From positions 9,612,501 to 9,676,500 of the forward strand of contig OY987244.1 in assembly GCA_963920765.1 (NCBI GenBank): DNA of 64,000 bases. The letters run 5' to 3'. Made by a program: the position numbers and the translations under genes. Within the stretch, counting starts at the first letter, position 1; every line of letters starts with the position of its first letter. Shown here in pieces: positions 47,684-60,171 of the stretch. This stretch comes from Ulota crispa. Its lineage: Eukaryota > Streptophyta > Bryopsida > Orthotrichales > Orthotrichaceae. The notes beneath the pieces were generated by a model that saw nothing but the letters and a program-made list of their open reading frames with translations, did no database searches and was not told the DNA's origin.

Positions 47684-48079
47684 GGTGGAAGCACCCATAC
47701 CTGATAACTTGAGAGTTTTTTTAACAACCTGTAAAGAATTTGAGACAAAAAATTATTTTTCTCATGTAGGAAGATAAGAAATATGGAGGTTACAAAATTT
47801 CATAATTTTATGTGCAAAATTGAAATTATTGTGAACTTTGGGAGTTAGAAAGTGTTATGGACCCATGGCCAATGTCTAGATGTATGCAACTCCACCAATA
47901 GCCAAACTATTTTTTCAGCTCATTACTTCCTACTTTACTTTGGACATGTGGCATGACATAAGTGGCCTCAACCTTGAAAAGGACAAAAAAATGCATTCCA
48001 TAGCATCTATCCTTGCTCATGGTGGAATTAGTACACCCTACTAGTTGGGTGTGGAGCGTTGGTGGAATTGGTTCCACCT
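47683..48079. mobile_element. AGGTGG MITE with TA target site
   Basis: TA then AGGTGGAAGCACCCATACC at left; GGTTCCACCT then TA at right. A relative of the AGGTAGACACACCC family; the interior shares CCCATACCTGA and a GGACATGTGGCA-type block. It inserted at the right TTAA of the preceding element. Confidence 0.75.
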
Positions 48080-48081
48080 TA

Positions 48082-48380
48082 GAGCATTTCTAGCGTTGCA
48101 CTTCAAACTTGACACTTCAAGAGATTACATCTATTTTGGGAGAAGCCTCTTGTTCTTCACCCTTGCACTTCAAACATGTCCCATAAACAGTCATTTGACC
48201 ATCCATCAAGGAGAATAGAGGACAAAGTTCCCTAAACTAATTAGGATGAATATTGTTATGAAGGGCCATTGCTTGACACACTAAGATAGAGTGCCATAAG
48301 AGTATTTTGAGGGACTTGGAGCACTTATCATCCATGCTTGAAGTGTATCACACCCTCACGCTGCAACACTAGAGATGCTC
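48082..48380. mobile_element. Tourist-like MITE, 299 bp
   Basis: TTA flank then GAGCATTTCTAGCGTTGCA; the right end is the inverse of GAGCATCTCTAGTGTTGCA, flanked by TCA. It starts within two bases of the end of the AGGTGG element, apparently using its TTA. Confidence 0.7.
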
Positions 48381-48748
48381 TCACTTGTCTTCTTTACCCT
48401 TCCGCTTAGTAATTAGGAAATTCATAATTTTGCACCATGTCATATATCTTGTGTTTCAAGGTCAATTTTCTTTATTAATGTTATTGGTTGAAATGTTGAA
48501 AATTGGAATGTAGAGATAATTCACACTATGTCCCAAGTCTCATGAAAATCTCATAATCCTATTGGTCAAAAGCTAAAAAAATCAAGGCTAGGTAATTTAA
48601 AATATGTTCTAATACTTGGTTCACTTTGAAAATGCCTACATTGTAACACTTTTTGGAAGTTGAAGTGCGAGTGTGAGACTTTGTTCAAGAAAAGGGTGTA
48701 CACAAATTGCAGATCCAAATTCAACCAATTCTCACCAATTTATTTTGC

Positions 48749-49689
48749 TTAACCCCTAAAGTACTGTTGTCCCTTTGGGGGACAAGTGGGAGTTTGGGCA
48801 TGTACCTTTGGATAAGCTACTTTGTCTGATTTTTTGAAACTTTTATTAAAGGTGGGGAATTCAAAGACCCATGCGGGCATCTAAGTTTTTCCTCATTCCG
48901 ACAATTATTGAAGAAGTTATGCAAGAATTTTTGAAAAGCAAGGGAGGATTGCCCGCCCGGGCAGCCCAAAAACTTATTTAAATATCAAATTTTTTTAAAT
49001 TAAAATTTGAAATTGGTTCTTTAGATTTTTTTTATAGGTGAGAAGCTTTTAATCATTCAATTTCAATCAATGACATGAAAGTTATGAGGAGTTTTTGTTT
49101 GCGGGCGGTTATGGAATCTCTACTCTAAAAAAAACTTTGAAGTCCTTTATTTTACTCAATTTTTATTATTTTGGAAAAAAAAAAAAAAACTAAAGGATGT
49201 AGATTGTTTACCACAACATTATGATTGTTGGGATTTGCATTTTTCATTTTAATAATGAAATTCTTAACAATTTAGTGATTTGACTCATTCTCTACTTCTT
49301 TTTACTTACTGATTTTTCCTATGTGTTGTGTAGTTCCAATTGATTTGAAAATTCTCCCACACATAGCTAACTTTATCTCCTACATAGAAAAAATAAAGCA
49401 CAAAGTTGCATAGAGCAATTATTTTCATGTAAGAATGGTCAAAGGCTTCTGAAATTCTGCAGCACCATGAAAAAAAACTTTTCTTTTCACTTTAGATGTA
49501 AATATCTCACTCATGTCTATCCGGAATGACCTGATTTTTTTTTCCACAACTACCTAATCCAATCTAGGGCAAGATCCTATGGTTGCATTTCCCAAATTTT
49601 CAAAAAAAATTACCTTCTTACTAACCCCCCAAAAGTGACAGTTTTGAGTGATTTTCACTTAAAAAATGGCTTAATCCTTTAGGGGTTAA
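48749..49689. mobile_element. TTAA/CCC element, 941 bp, orientation A
   Basis: TTAA then CCCCTAAAGTACTG; right end the inverse of CCCCTAAAGGATTAAG before TTAA. The interior is collinear with the 10.7-kb copy (GTGGGGAATTCAAAGA, ATTGAAGAAGTTATGCA and AATTCTCCCACACATA blocks). Non-coding. Confidence 0.8.
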
Positions 49690-52331
49690 ATCATTCAAGC
49701 CCGGCTTTTTTGATGTTCTATTTTTGCCCCTTATGATCCCACCAACATGGAATTTATGTTCTGTTGGCCATTACAAAGTTGGAACTTTAGTCATAATGTG
49801 AACCAGTCTTTGGGGAGAATAGGCATTTAGCACATTGTTAGCTTGTTGAAATTGCAAAATAATTGGTTGAAATTTGAACCTACTAGGTAAAAAACTAGTC
49901 ACATTTTCCAAAAGAAGCTAATTATAGTATACAAGTATAGGCACCCGTCGGTCCAACGGGATGTGGCCCAATTATGCAAAACATTTCTTCCACAAGAAAA
50001 TAATTTTCACTTTTTCTCTGCACACTCCACTTTCAAACTTTACCTAAGCAATAAAACATTTGTCATTTTGGCTTTGGTTTAGTAATATTGTGCTCTAAAT
50101 AACTCTTAGTTTTCCTTAATTTGGCACTATCTTAAAACTTCAGAAACAGGGCAACCAGAAAGTGGTCAATTGCTAGTTAGGTTTGACAACCTTTGTTTTT
50201 GAGGCTTTTTTGTTAGGAGGTTAACAAGGTAACCAAGAAGTGCATGTTTTTTTTTGTTCTAAACTAGCAATTTGCTAACACAAAGGAACACCCCCTTTGA
50301 GAGTGCAATTGCATAAATGAATCACCCTAGTGTCCATTGGTTGAACACCCAATGTATGGAATTTAAATGTGAGGTTCTTGCGTAATGAATATACATTTGA
50401 ACTTTTTGAACTTGAGAGCATAAGAACAATTTTGGGTCCGCGTACAATTAGCACTTCAAAACTTTCAAGAGTTTATGCATTTGGAGAGTCAAAGCAAAAT
50501 GCCATGCTATCCTTAAAATCAAGAAATTCACAAAAGGCAAACATTTTTGCCCAAGTTTGTCAACTTTGAGTGTTACAATTTTAAGATAAACTTGTTTGAC
50601 ATTTTTGAGTGCTACAATTCCAGGACAAGCATGAAAGTTTGCCCTTAACAATAAGTAGTGAAAGTTCCAAAGTTGTACGTCTTTTGACCGCCAACATTAT
50701 CCAACAAAATGCTTGGGGGTCACACCTCTTTACGATTGGATACCACATGCAATAATGGAGTAATTAAATGGGGGGTATTTAGATTTTTTAAGGTAAAATT
50801 TTCCTCCCTTTCTTTAGATAAAAAGCTACTTTAATATATTTTAGGGCATCCTATGCTTATTTCTAAATGTTTATATGACCTAATTTTTCAGACCCTATTT
50901 CTTTTACAAACACAAATGTATCATAAGAAAAAATTATGTGTATACAATGGGTTCATGGAAGACTTTGGCCCTTACAAGCATTTGAATTACAAAAAAGCAC
51001 ATTTGAAAGAGAAAACGCAACAAAGAACATGAAGTTGAAGCAAACAACCAATCAGTCCCACACGACACACAATCTTATGTATACAACCAATTACAATCTC
51101 CCACCACACAAAAGCTTAAGCAAATTAAGAAATCCAACCCTAAACGCAAACCCCACTAAGCTCACACTCTTGCGCTTGCAAGTACAATGCTGCAAGGAAA
51201 ATTCTGTAAGGAGGATGAGAACCTTCAATTGCACTATACCCTTGCCGCCACTTATAGCGCGCTCAGCTAATTTGGGGAGAGAAAATCGCAAACAACAAGA
51301 CAGCAATCTCAAATTTGAGAATCCTAAGTGCTAGCAAAAGCAACAATAAGCTTAGCATAATAGCATGTAACAAAGGTAGTAAGTAAAGAATCCAATGTGC
51401 TTGCCAGCGCAAACCCTACCCTACTCTTGAGATTCCACAACAATGCCAGCCTTTGCTAGCACGCCTGACCCTTCTTCAATTACCCTACAGCTTGTTGCTA
51501 AACCCTAAACTGTTAAAACCCAAAACCTAAACAAAAAATACCATTTTTCATCCATATTGCTCATGAACTCTAAATCGTACACTCATCCTACTAAATTCTT
51601 TTAGGATAATCATATAATTCCAACCCTTTTTTTTCTACAATGTCCTAAAATGGAGGATTATACACCACCCTATTTTACATATAATAAGACAAAACATATT
51701 TTTCCAATGCTATGGTTAATCTAAAAAAGATATAAAATTTACCTCCAATGAATAAAATTGACCCTATTTTTTATCTCACGTTGTTTATTAAAAATCAGAG
51801 AGTCACCTCCCCAAGCTTGAACTATCAAAATCAAGATTTTTGTATAGTTGAAATGAGTTAATTGTTAACATCATTCAATAATGTAAACCTTGAACCTTGT
51901 AAATTGTAATGTTATTTTAACTCCATGGATCATGTTAGAGCATTAGCACCCTTACACACATAGGCGGGGTTTCACTTGCACAAGTCGAAAGTAAGTGCAC
52001 ACATAAAATAATCGTCTTTGAAGTAAGAGTGTAAGATCAATTGGATGATAAAGCTCCAAGTATTCATCCATAAAACCTTATTTATTACCCCACCGTAGTA
52101 CCAAAGATGAGCTTTTTTTATTAACTTCGCAGAAGTAAAATCCAGAGATTCAATTCACTTGAGCAATCTAGACAAGAATTAACATCTAAAGTTCCATGCT
52201 AAGCTCTTATTTCTGTTTTCCAGAGATACAACTACACATTCAAACTTTGCAGTTGCACATTTATTCATGTTCATCACTGAGCTACGTTTCTACTCAGAGA
52301 GATCCACTGTAAAAGTCTGTTATTAATCTGA
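49690..52331. other. AT-rich spacer, no gene recognised
   Basis: Several small open frames but none with a recognisable product. GAGCATTAGCACCC near 51946 resembles a Tourist-type end, with no partner found. The last 100 bp are probably the 3' untranslated region of the next gene. Confidence 0.4.
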
Positions 52332-53100
52332 CTAGGCAGTGGAGGTGGAAGCCTTTGCCTCGGATTTCTCCGCAGCCTTGACCGGCTCCTGCGACGGCGA
52401 CGGCGACGGCGCTGGTGCTGCAGCAGCAGCGTCACTGATCTGGATTCGACGAGGCTCTGACGCCGGAGCCTTCTTCAGCTTCGGCACCGTCACCGTCAAC
52501 GTCTCGTTCGTTACCTCCGCCTTGATCTGCTCCAAGTCCGCCGTCTCTGGAAGCTTGAACTTCCGCATGAAGCTGGTGCCCGAGCTCTTGTGCTTTTGCG
52601 CTTGCGGTTGTGCGTCGGTTGCAGTCGCCGCAGCCTCGCCGTCCTTGGCCGCTGCTTTGGGCTCGTTGCTGTACTTGATGTACAGAGTTCGGTCGTCTTC
52701 GACCTGGATTTGCAGGTCCTCCTTCTTCAACCCTGTATCAATTCCGTCATAGATTAGATCATACATTAAATTGGTGATTCACACGTACGAATCGAAGCTA
52801 GAAGCGAAAACACGTTTAAAGAACAAGTTCGGAGAGACGAATCAGTCAAAAATATGAGTACATAGTTAGTTACAGACCTGGTAAGCGAAGCTTGAAAGTG
52901 TGACCCTCCGGTGTTTCAGACCATTGCACGACACGAGCGTTGGACATGGCAGGTACACAATTTGCAGCAGCCTGTCTCTGCTGCATCATGGGGACCTTAA
53001 CGATGACGAGATCGGAAAACTGCGACGGGCTGCCGAAGCTGAAAGGCCTGGAACGCCGGCCACACCCTCGCCCGAACCATGGTGACATTACTAACGCCAT
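52332..53100 (-). CDS. Alpha-crystallin/HSP20-domain protein
   Basis: Small heat-shock-type chaperone of 207 aa. Minus-strand exons: 52878-53100 and 52332-52732. I chose the MALVMSPWFGRGCGRR start because plant sHSPs often begin MALV or MSLI followed by FGRR; an in-frame ATG lies 12 bases upstream. The alpha-crystallin domain runs from VVQWSETPEGHTFKLRLPGL through KKEDLQIQVEDDRTLYI to FMRKFKLPE and LTVTVPKLKK. An Ala/Gln/Lys-rich segment of about 28 residues, including EAAATATDAQPQAQKHK, sits where family members have a short loop. RIQIS supplies an I-x-I motif. The tail is rich in Ala, Pro, Ser and Glu. The intron inside the domain is unusual for classical plant sHSPs. Confidence 0.85.
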
Positions 53101-55285
53101 TTTTGTTAGCAACTGTCTAACTCTAAATAGCCAATATAGTCGATGCTTGTAGTAAATAAACTAGGAAACAAGCTGAAAACTTAAACTGGGAAATATAGGT
53201 AGAATGTTGTTCAACAATACAAACTGTTCAGCTCGATCTCGAATAAAAACTTGAATGAATTCAGGTGAGCCTGTTGCGTTTATACTGATTGCAAGAGACC
53301 ATACGTGGATGTGTAGAATACTCTGGAAGAGTCTGGACGCCAGTGTCGATGTCACTGAGAACTCTTCGCACGTAGTCGAGATGGTTCCAAAGCCGAAACC
53401 CACGTATCAGCAGCCAAAACAGCCTGTTTGAAGCGGATGAAGAATTAACTTGTATTTTTGGAAAATTGGGGGACAATTCCTTTTTCAAGTTTCATCCACT
53501 GTCCTCCTACGGATCCTTTCCACCATTCTAGGGCACGAGGTTTGAGAAGCCCATTTGCCAATTCTCAAAAACGTCAGTTTAGGGCCCTTGGGTTCTGGAG
53601 CTACAATACCAGATACAGTACGGTTGCAACCAATATTCAAAAATTTGAATCAATTAGAAATTAAGTGTTACAATCATACATATTGAAAGATTATATGATA
53701 GTTAGTGCATAATTTTTTTGAAAAATCTTCAAAATAGCTCAAATACGGCTGTACATACAGTTGCAAAGGGCTTTCAGGCCATTCACGAGCTAACATACCA
53801 GAAAAGTGGGCTTCAAAAATCAAAGAATCTGCTTTTCCACGCCGCCACCTGTTTTTTACATAACGTCGTTTCAAACCGCCGGTTTGGTTTGGTGTGGCCC
53901 GGCCTTGATAGTCTAAATTTCCTGTTAGTTTTGCAAACAGAGAGTTGTTAGTTTGTACTGGGATCTGGATGAGTTAAGACGCACATTCGATGAAGTTATC
54001 GCCATCAACCCGAAGTCTAGAGTGCTTGGGGTTGTAGCTTGTAAGTTTTGAAGCTTTTTCAGGCAAACTAAATTGTGGCCTTGGAAGAGTCCAGACTCAA
54101 GATTTTTACATTAGAGAAAATATGAACTCTTCACAAGGCCCTTAAGAGTTGACACTCTTAACATTTATTGGGCCTAGGCCGGGTACATTAAAAGCGTGTG
54201 TGCAATGTCTCTATTTTCTATGATTTTCTTATTGTACATCACAAAAACTATGAATAGAAAATGGTAATCTAATATTATGTCACAATTTCTTAATTATTCT
54301 CCTACTATTGTACACAATCATAACTAATATTACCCTCACAAGTATTAGGCTAAAGATTTTAATATAAAGAAAAAGGACCATGATAATATGTACATGTAAT
54401 TGTGACGCCCAATGAAAATTGGACTTGCCAATGTGAGCCGTGATTGTAGTCAAAAGCATAATAGGGGTGTAAGGAATTTATATTACTCCAAAGTACAAAT
54501 TAAAACAATTAAGGAGACCCTTGAGAGAGGTTCTTAGTGGCCTTGTGGAGAGCTCATATTTTTTCTAATGATTTTGCACGTTTTTTTTTTGCTTTCTTCT
54601 ATCATTTATACATGAACTGAGTTAGAGCGTGAAGCACCCAATGATCAAACTACGTTGAAGTAACACAAAAAATTGCCCTCCTTTCGAAACATATTTGGAT
54701 GAGTTTCATCCGTCTCATACAACTCTTTTGAAAACATTCAGCTTCGAAGCTGGCTTTCATCGGGATTAAGAATGTTCTCGTCTTCACCGCCGCTGGTATA
54801 GAAGTTCGGCCAAATCACCGACCAGGGACAGGTGTACGAGGTGAAGTTCAGCGGATTGTGGCCCTTGGATGTCGAGGATTTTGCATCAATGGAAGTGCTG
54901 GAGCTCCAGCGCCGTTCCTACAAGGAGTGAGCGGCAAGGCTCGGAGATTGTTTTTGGATCATTCTACTGACTTCCAGAATGCTCTCTCAGCATGATTGGG
55001 TGGGTTACTTGTTGAAAAGGTAGCTGGATTTGGATGGATTGGACCCCAATAGTGAAATTAGGTTGCCCCACTTTAACCTCTTGACATGTTACACTATATA
55101 AATACTTAATGACAACAACCTCTGCAATTTGAGTGAAGCGAGCCTGGCAACAATGAAAACGCTGCTGAAAAACAAAATAGTGACATCCATGTGGTAAATC
55201 ATGTGAAGCCCTGGTATTGCGTTAGCTTCCAAATTGCCAAGGAGTGAGTCATGAGGTAACTTTTGAGGGCAAGGCAACCTAATTA
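53101..55285. other. Spacer with two coding-like fragments
   Basis: Frames at 53955-54037 (DLDELRRTFDEVIAINPKS) and 54800-54929 (GQITDQGQVYEVKFSGLWP, ending QRRSYKE and a stop) look protein-like, and each adjoins a plausible splice signal, but the phases do not join and I do not recognise a family. The rest is AT-rich with nothing assigned. Confidence 0.25.
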
Positions 55286-56200
55286 TTAACCCTTAAAGGA
55301 TCAAGGCTTTTTTGTTGTTGTGAAGATCACTAAAAATTGTCATTTTTGAGAGAATGAGTAGAAAGGTAGGAAAGTAAGTTTTTTTGAAAATCCAGTTGTA
55401 GGCGCTATGGGAGGTACATGCATGAAAAAAATTAGGTCATTTCAGATGGTGAGGAGTGAGATATCAACATTTGAAGTGAAGAAAACGTTTTTTTTCTTGC
55501 TGCTTGAAAATTTTAGAAGCCCTTTGACCACTCTTATAGCAAGAAAATTGCTCTACACAAAGTTGAGGTTTATTTTGTTCATGTAAAAGACCAAGTTAGG
55601 TATGTGTGGAGAATTCTCAAATGAATTGGAATTGTAAAACATACTTCAAAAAATCTTTAAATGTTGGAAGACCCTAAAATTTGCAAGTACACTTGGCAAA
55701 ATTGGAGGATTTAGGTAGAATTCAAAAATTTGAATTTCATTAATTTAAATGGTGAAAGACAAGTTAGCCCACTACAATTTGGAAGAAAACTAAAATTAAA
55801 AACATATAAACTAATCACTTGAAAGATGGAAGTACCAAATTTTACAATGGGAAAAAGGAATGGAGGGTTGGGAGTCCCTCATGATGGCTCCTTCCACTAC
55901 ACTTCCCTTTGCCCAAGTGTCTACACCTTGTGTTTGGAAGGGCTGACCCTCTTTGGAGTCAAAACCCACTTACAAAGGAGAGGCCTTGCCCAAACTACCC
56001 CTCCTCCCCTAGTTTTGATAAATTCTTACATAACTTTTTCAATAAATGTTGGAATGAAGAAAAAAACATTTTCCCTTGTAGATTTTTGAATTCCTGACCT
56101 TCAAGAAAACTTTTAGATAATCACACAGAGTAGTTTGGCTATAGGTGCATGCCCAAAATCCCTTTAACACCCAAGAGGACAATGGTCCTTTAGGGGTTGA
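55286..56200. mobile_element. TTAA/CCC element, 915 bp, orientation B
   Basis: TTAA then CCCTTAAAGGATCAAGGC; right end the inverse of CCCCTAAAGGACCATTG, followed by TTGA, a one-base change from TTAA. Interior is the reverse complement of the 10.7- and 48.7-kb copies. Non-coding. Confidence 0.78.
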
Positions 56201-57364
56201 AAGCCAAGTCCTGCCAATTTTTTCTAGCTTTAAACATTCAAGGGTTTTTTTGATGTTTTGTTTTTTCTTCTTATGATTCAACAGATATGAAGTTTATGCT
56301 AGGTTGGCCATTACAAAATTGGAAGATGGGACATAGTGTGAGTTAGTGTCCGGGGAGAATTAACATTTAGTGTATTTTTAGCTTGTTGAAATTGCAAAAA
56401 AAGGTTGAAATTTGAAAGTACCATGTGAAAAACAAGCCATATTTTCCTAAACAAGCTAATCGTAGTATGTATGTTGTAGTGTAAACATAGAAAATATCTA
56501 GTGCATGTATGTGAAAAACTGGTCGAAGATGGAAAATGCCAGATTTTAGCTAGTGACGCTAAAATTTCCGTCCCAAACGCTATTATGACCTATTTCTTCT
56601 TCCTTCACATTATGTTCCAAGTTCTAATCACTTAAGAATGCTTACAAGATAGCACATTTTGGAAATTTTTGGCACCAAAAAAGTAGAAAAATCTCTTCAA
56701 AGAAAGGGGCCCAGCAATAAAAGAAACTCAAAGCCAAATTCCAAAAATATTTTTTCATAAATTGTTGGAACTTATTTTTACTATTCCTTCTTTCTCTTAA
56801 CAACACAACGAAGTTGGAATTTGTTCTGGGACTAAAACATACTTGAGATAATCCTAGAAAACATTGTTCCAATGATGGAGTAATGGGCATTGCTTTTCCA
56901 TACAAACAAACCTGAATCATATGAATTTGTCGATCTAGCATGGTTCACCTGTAGAAGGACGGCAAGGGACATAATTTGTTGGTTATGGCCCTTTCACTAG
57001 ATTGGTTGCATCCTTCATTTACGTTGTGTTTCAGACAGCAGCTAATTTTTTGCCTGAATCAGAATAGACACAATCTCAAAGATTATGCGCTGTAATCCTC
57101 CGTGTACCTACGTCCTTGAATCATGGAACCCCAGTTTGCTGAATTGGTGTAATCAAATCGGATATAACTTAAGCTGGATGTTTATTAGCCATAGCCCTCC
57201 GTGAATATCGCAGGTGTGACAACACTCTACGTCCCTGGATCATGAAACCCCTCAAAACCCTGTACAGATCCACGAATATGGATAAAGTTGGATGCAGCCG
57301 GGTGTTTCCAGTAACAGACTAGCCGCAACCTAGTTGGCAAGTAACTAGAGGGTTATCTAGTTCA
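56201..57364. other. Spacer, no gene recognised
   Basis: AT-rich to about 56.9 kb, then moderate GC. ACGTCCYTGRATCATGRAACCCC occurs twice (about 57109 and 57230), suggesting a local duplication. Confidence 0.35.
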
Positions 57365-57440
57365 TAACCCTGAGGCTAACGTACATATTCTACGCAAAGG
57401 AGCCGTTCGTCAAAGTGCATTCCTTCAAGTGCTGGCGTCG
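57365..57440 (-). pseudogene. Remnant of a second gulonolactone-oxidase 3' exon
   Basis: About 75 bp matching the Cys-rich end of the neighbouring gene (57615-57690): both contain CATAACCCTGAGG and CGTCAAAGTGCATTCCTT at similar spacing. Translated on the minus strand it gives KECTLTNGSFA and a stop, against KECTLTYGCYCRED in the intact gene. It is most likely the tail of a lost or decayed tandem paralogue. Confidence 0.55.
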
Positions 57441-57543
57441 GTGTTTTTCCGGACTTGCTTCGTTTAGCTCCAGTTAAAAAGCTGCTTGGCAGGGTTTTGC
57501 TGATGCAAATGTGTCACATATAAGCAACCTCGTGTTAATTCAT

Positions 57544-60048
57544 TCATGCTGTACTGATCTGGTCAGGCCGTTTGCAGATATTGTACAAAGGAAATGGCCG
57601 GGAGGGACGGCAAACATAACCCTGAGGACAATGCACATCCTCCCGACAGTAACACCCATACGTCAAAGTGCATTCCTTCGAGTACACAGGCCCGCTCCGT
57701 TCCAGAACAAGCTTGAAAAGCTCCGGCTCAAAGAGCTTGCGAGGATCATGGCGCTGCTGCAACGCCAGCAGCTCTGCCACATTGGAGGCTGCGAAACTGT
57801 CTCGCAACGGGCACTCCGGGTGCCGAAACACGCGCTCGAAGTTCTTGCCCCAGTGAGGCCGCGCTCGGTACTTGCACAAGTTGAGCTGCTCCAGCGTTTC
57901 CGTGATGGAGGCGTGCTTGGAGGGCAGGGTGGGGGTCAGGGCCGACTGCATGGTGGACCACTGCGCGTACACCACGTCCTCGCTGCCGGAGTTCATAGCT
58001 AACAAGTTCTCCGACTTCTGGCCGAAGCGCAGCCAAATAAGCCCCGGAGACGTGCACCTCTGCACCTTGCCATCGCCGTTGCCATAGCGAGCGTTCAGTT
58101 GCAACTGTGCTTCTTGGAGCTCCGCTTTCACGATGGCTCTCACATCCGTAACCCAGTCCTGGAACTGGGAGATTTTAATGGTGAAAGACACGTCATCCGT
58201 GACTGCGCCCATCACTTTGGTTTGGGTGCTACATTTGGGTGCACACTCCTGAGCCAGCATTGCATTGTTTGTGGCCACGGTTGCGTTGTGCAGGGCTGTT
58301 CCGTCCGCGTCTATGAGAAAGCTGCTGCTGAAGAAGGCTCTTCCAACACTGCATATTCCTGCTCCCAAAACGTCCAAAATGACTTCCCCTTAAAAGACGA
58401 ACTTCATGCATCCCCAACATCTGACACTCAGGTATTACAATGCCGAAAAGCAACACTTCAAGCATTGAGCGTGTCTCTGTTATTGGAAAGGTCATGCTTT
58501 TGAATTATTCTTGTGAACCGGATTCTAATGCACCGGAAATTGTGCATATGCAAAATTTATGTTAGGATACAGTTAAGGTTTTATTGGTAGATGACCAAAA
58601 GCCTGCCTACATGAGTTCTGAAGATGAGGTGGTGTACATGTTCAGTATGCATGCATCGTGGAATGTTTTCGGGGTGCCGTATACATTTTGTAGGTGCTTT
58701 ATTTCGGCAGCACCTTTATCTTAAATCATGTTGGTGGTGTTCGAGAAAATTAGTCTTTTCGCTTGGTCTAGCTTTGTTAAAGTGACAATAAAAAAATCAT
58801 CTTGTCAGAAGCTCGTCACGTTACGCTTTCCCTGGAGTACTCAACATCAATACTATATAATCTTAAGGATTTAATTCATATTCATAAGTGATTTACTTTA
58901 CGATAAAGAAGTATTTGAATTTCCATGGGCAGAAGTTTGGGAAGGAATCACTTTTAATTACCTGCATTGAGCACATCGGCAAGAGGAGACTCTTCGTCCG
59001 GATCGGCGTCCCAGGCTGCCAAGAGCTTCTTCACAAGTGCGGCCATGTCGTCGTCCACGGCGTGCATGATGGCCGACTTGGCGTGGGGGTGGAACAGCGG
59101 AGTATCCGAGGCAGCAGGAGGAACAGCCTCGACCTGCTTGTACAGCACAGCTCTGTACTCCCTGAACTCAGGTTTCCACTGGACAAGGACGTGCGGGGTC
59201 TCGGACGCCAACAAACTGGTGAGCTCGGAGACCATGTTGGAGTCATCTAAGTAACGTCGTGATTCCACCACCGTGAACGAAAGGGGCTGCAACTGCAGCG
59301 TGACCTCGGTCAGGACGCCCAGCAAGCCCAGCCCCCCTACCAAGGCGGCCATCTCGGGAGAGCCGCGCTCGCTGACGACGATGTCGCCGCGACCATTCAC
59401 CCATTTCAGCTTCGTCACGAGGTCGCTGAGGGTGCTGGCAGCGCCGAGCCCCGACCCATGGGCAGAGGTGGAGATCACGCCGCCCAAGGACAGGTTGCCG
59501 TAGGCGGGTAAAACACCGGCAAGAATGGACATGCTGTTCGCCTGAGCCGCATCCACCAAAGTCTGGAGCGTAATCCCGGCCTCTACAGTCACTTGGAAAT
59601 TTGCAGTGTCAACAGAAAGCACGTTGTTCATGAGATGAAGCAGCATGGTGATGGAAACAGGCATGTCAACATTGGAAGCCAGGGTTTGCCTTGAACCATA
59701 CTCTCGCTTGGTGTTGGCTCGGTGTCCAGGGCAAACTAATCCGTTCTCGCAGTGGAAGTCGTGTCTGGTGGCACGAACTTTGAAATCCCTCCCCGTCGAC
59801 ATGAGCTTCGTGACGAGGTCACTCACCTCCTGCGTGCTGGTGGGCGCCACGTGCTCATCAGACGTGCATTTGAGAAAATTGTAGGCCGAGTAGAGGGTGG
59901 TGCCTGTGTCTTGCAGCATGTAGGCCTCGCTCACGCCCTCCGCCATTGCCCTCGCTTCTGGCATGGTCCCTAGCTGCGCCATGCTTCCATAGCCATTCCA
60001 TGCGCTGCATATCACAGCCATTAGCACCCACCATCGCTCCAGGATCAT
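57544..60048 (-). CDS. L-gulonolactone oxidase-like FAD enzyme, secreted
   Basis: FAD-dependent aldonolactone oxidoreductase of the plant GULLO type, linked to ascorbate synthesis from L-gulono-1,4-lactone; 633 aa. Two minus-strand exons, 58962-60048 and 57544-58358, joined in phase 1 at NAG|ICSVGRAFF. The signal peptide (about 1-24, LMAVICSAW core) suggests secretion or cell-wall location. The FAD domain covers about 45-250 with ATRHDFHCENGLVCPGH in the PP-loop position, VEAGITLQTLVDAAQ, and LGGVISTSAHGSGLG. The aldonolactone domain ends with HWGK at about 531-534, the family substrate-site motif. The tail has an extra Cys-rich segment (CTLTYGCYCREDVHCPQGYVC region), as in plant members. The usual animal flavin-linking His context (GHS) is not seen. 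Confidence 0.9.
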
Positions 60049-60150
60049 CTCTGCATATCCACTTGCCCTAGTTAGTGTACTTCCGTGGCCACAAAACCTG
60101 CTTCGGAAACTCGAAGATTGTCATTTGCACCGCCTCAAACAAGTCAAACC

Positions 60151-60171
60151 TAAACCCTAAACCCTAAACCA
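60151..60171 (-). promoter_or_regulatory. Double telobox upstream of the gulonolactone oxidase gene
   Basis: Three successive AAACCCTA-type units (AAACCCTAAACCCTAAACC) on the plus strand, about 105-125 bp upstream of the start codon. Teloboxes are known plant promoter elements; this could also be a trace of telomere-like sequence. Confidence 0.6.

Noticed and set aside
52339-52752. 137-codon frame opposite the HSP20-domain gene
   Set aside because: Antisense shadow of the Ala- and Pro-rich sHSP coding sequence.
60151-60171. Interstitial telomere array
   Set aside because: Only about three AAACCCT units are present, better explained as a promoter telobox than a telomere remnant.
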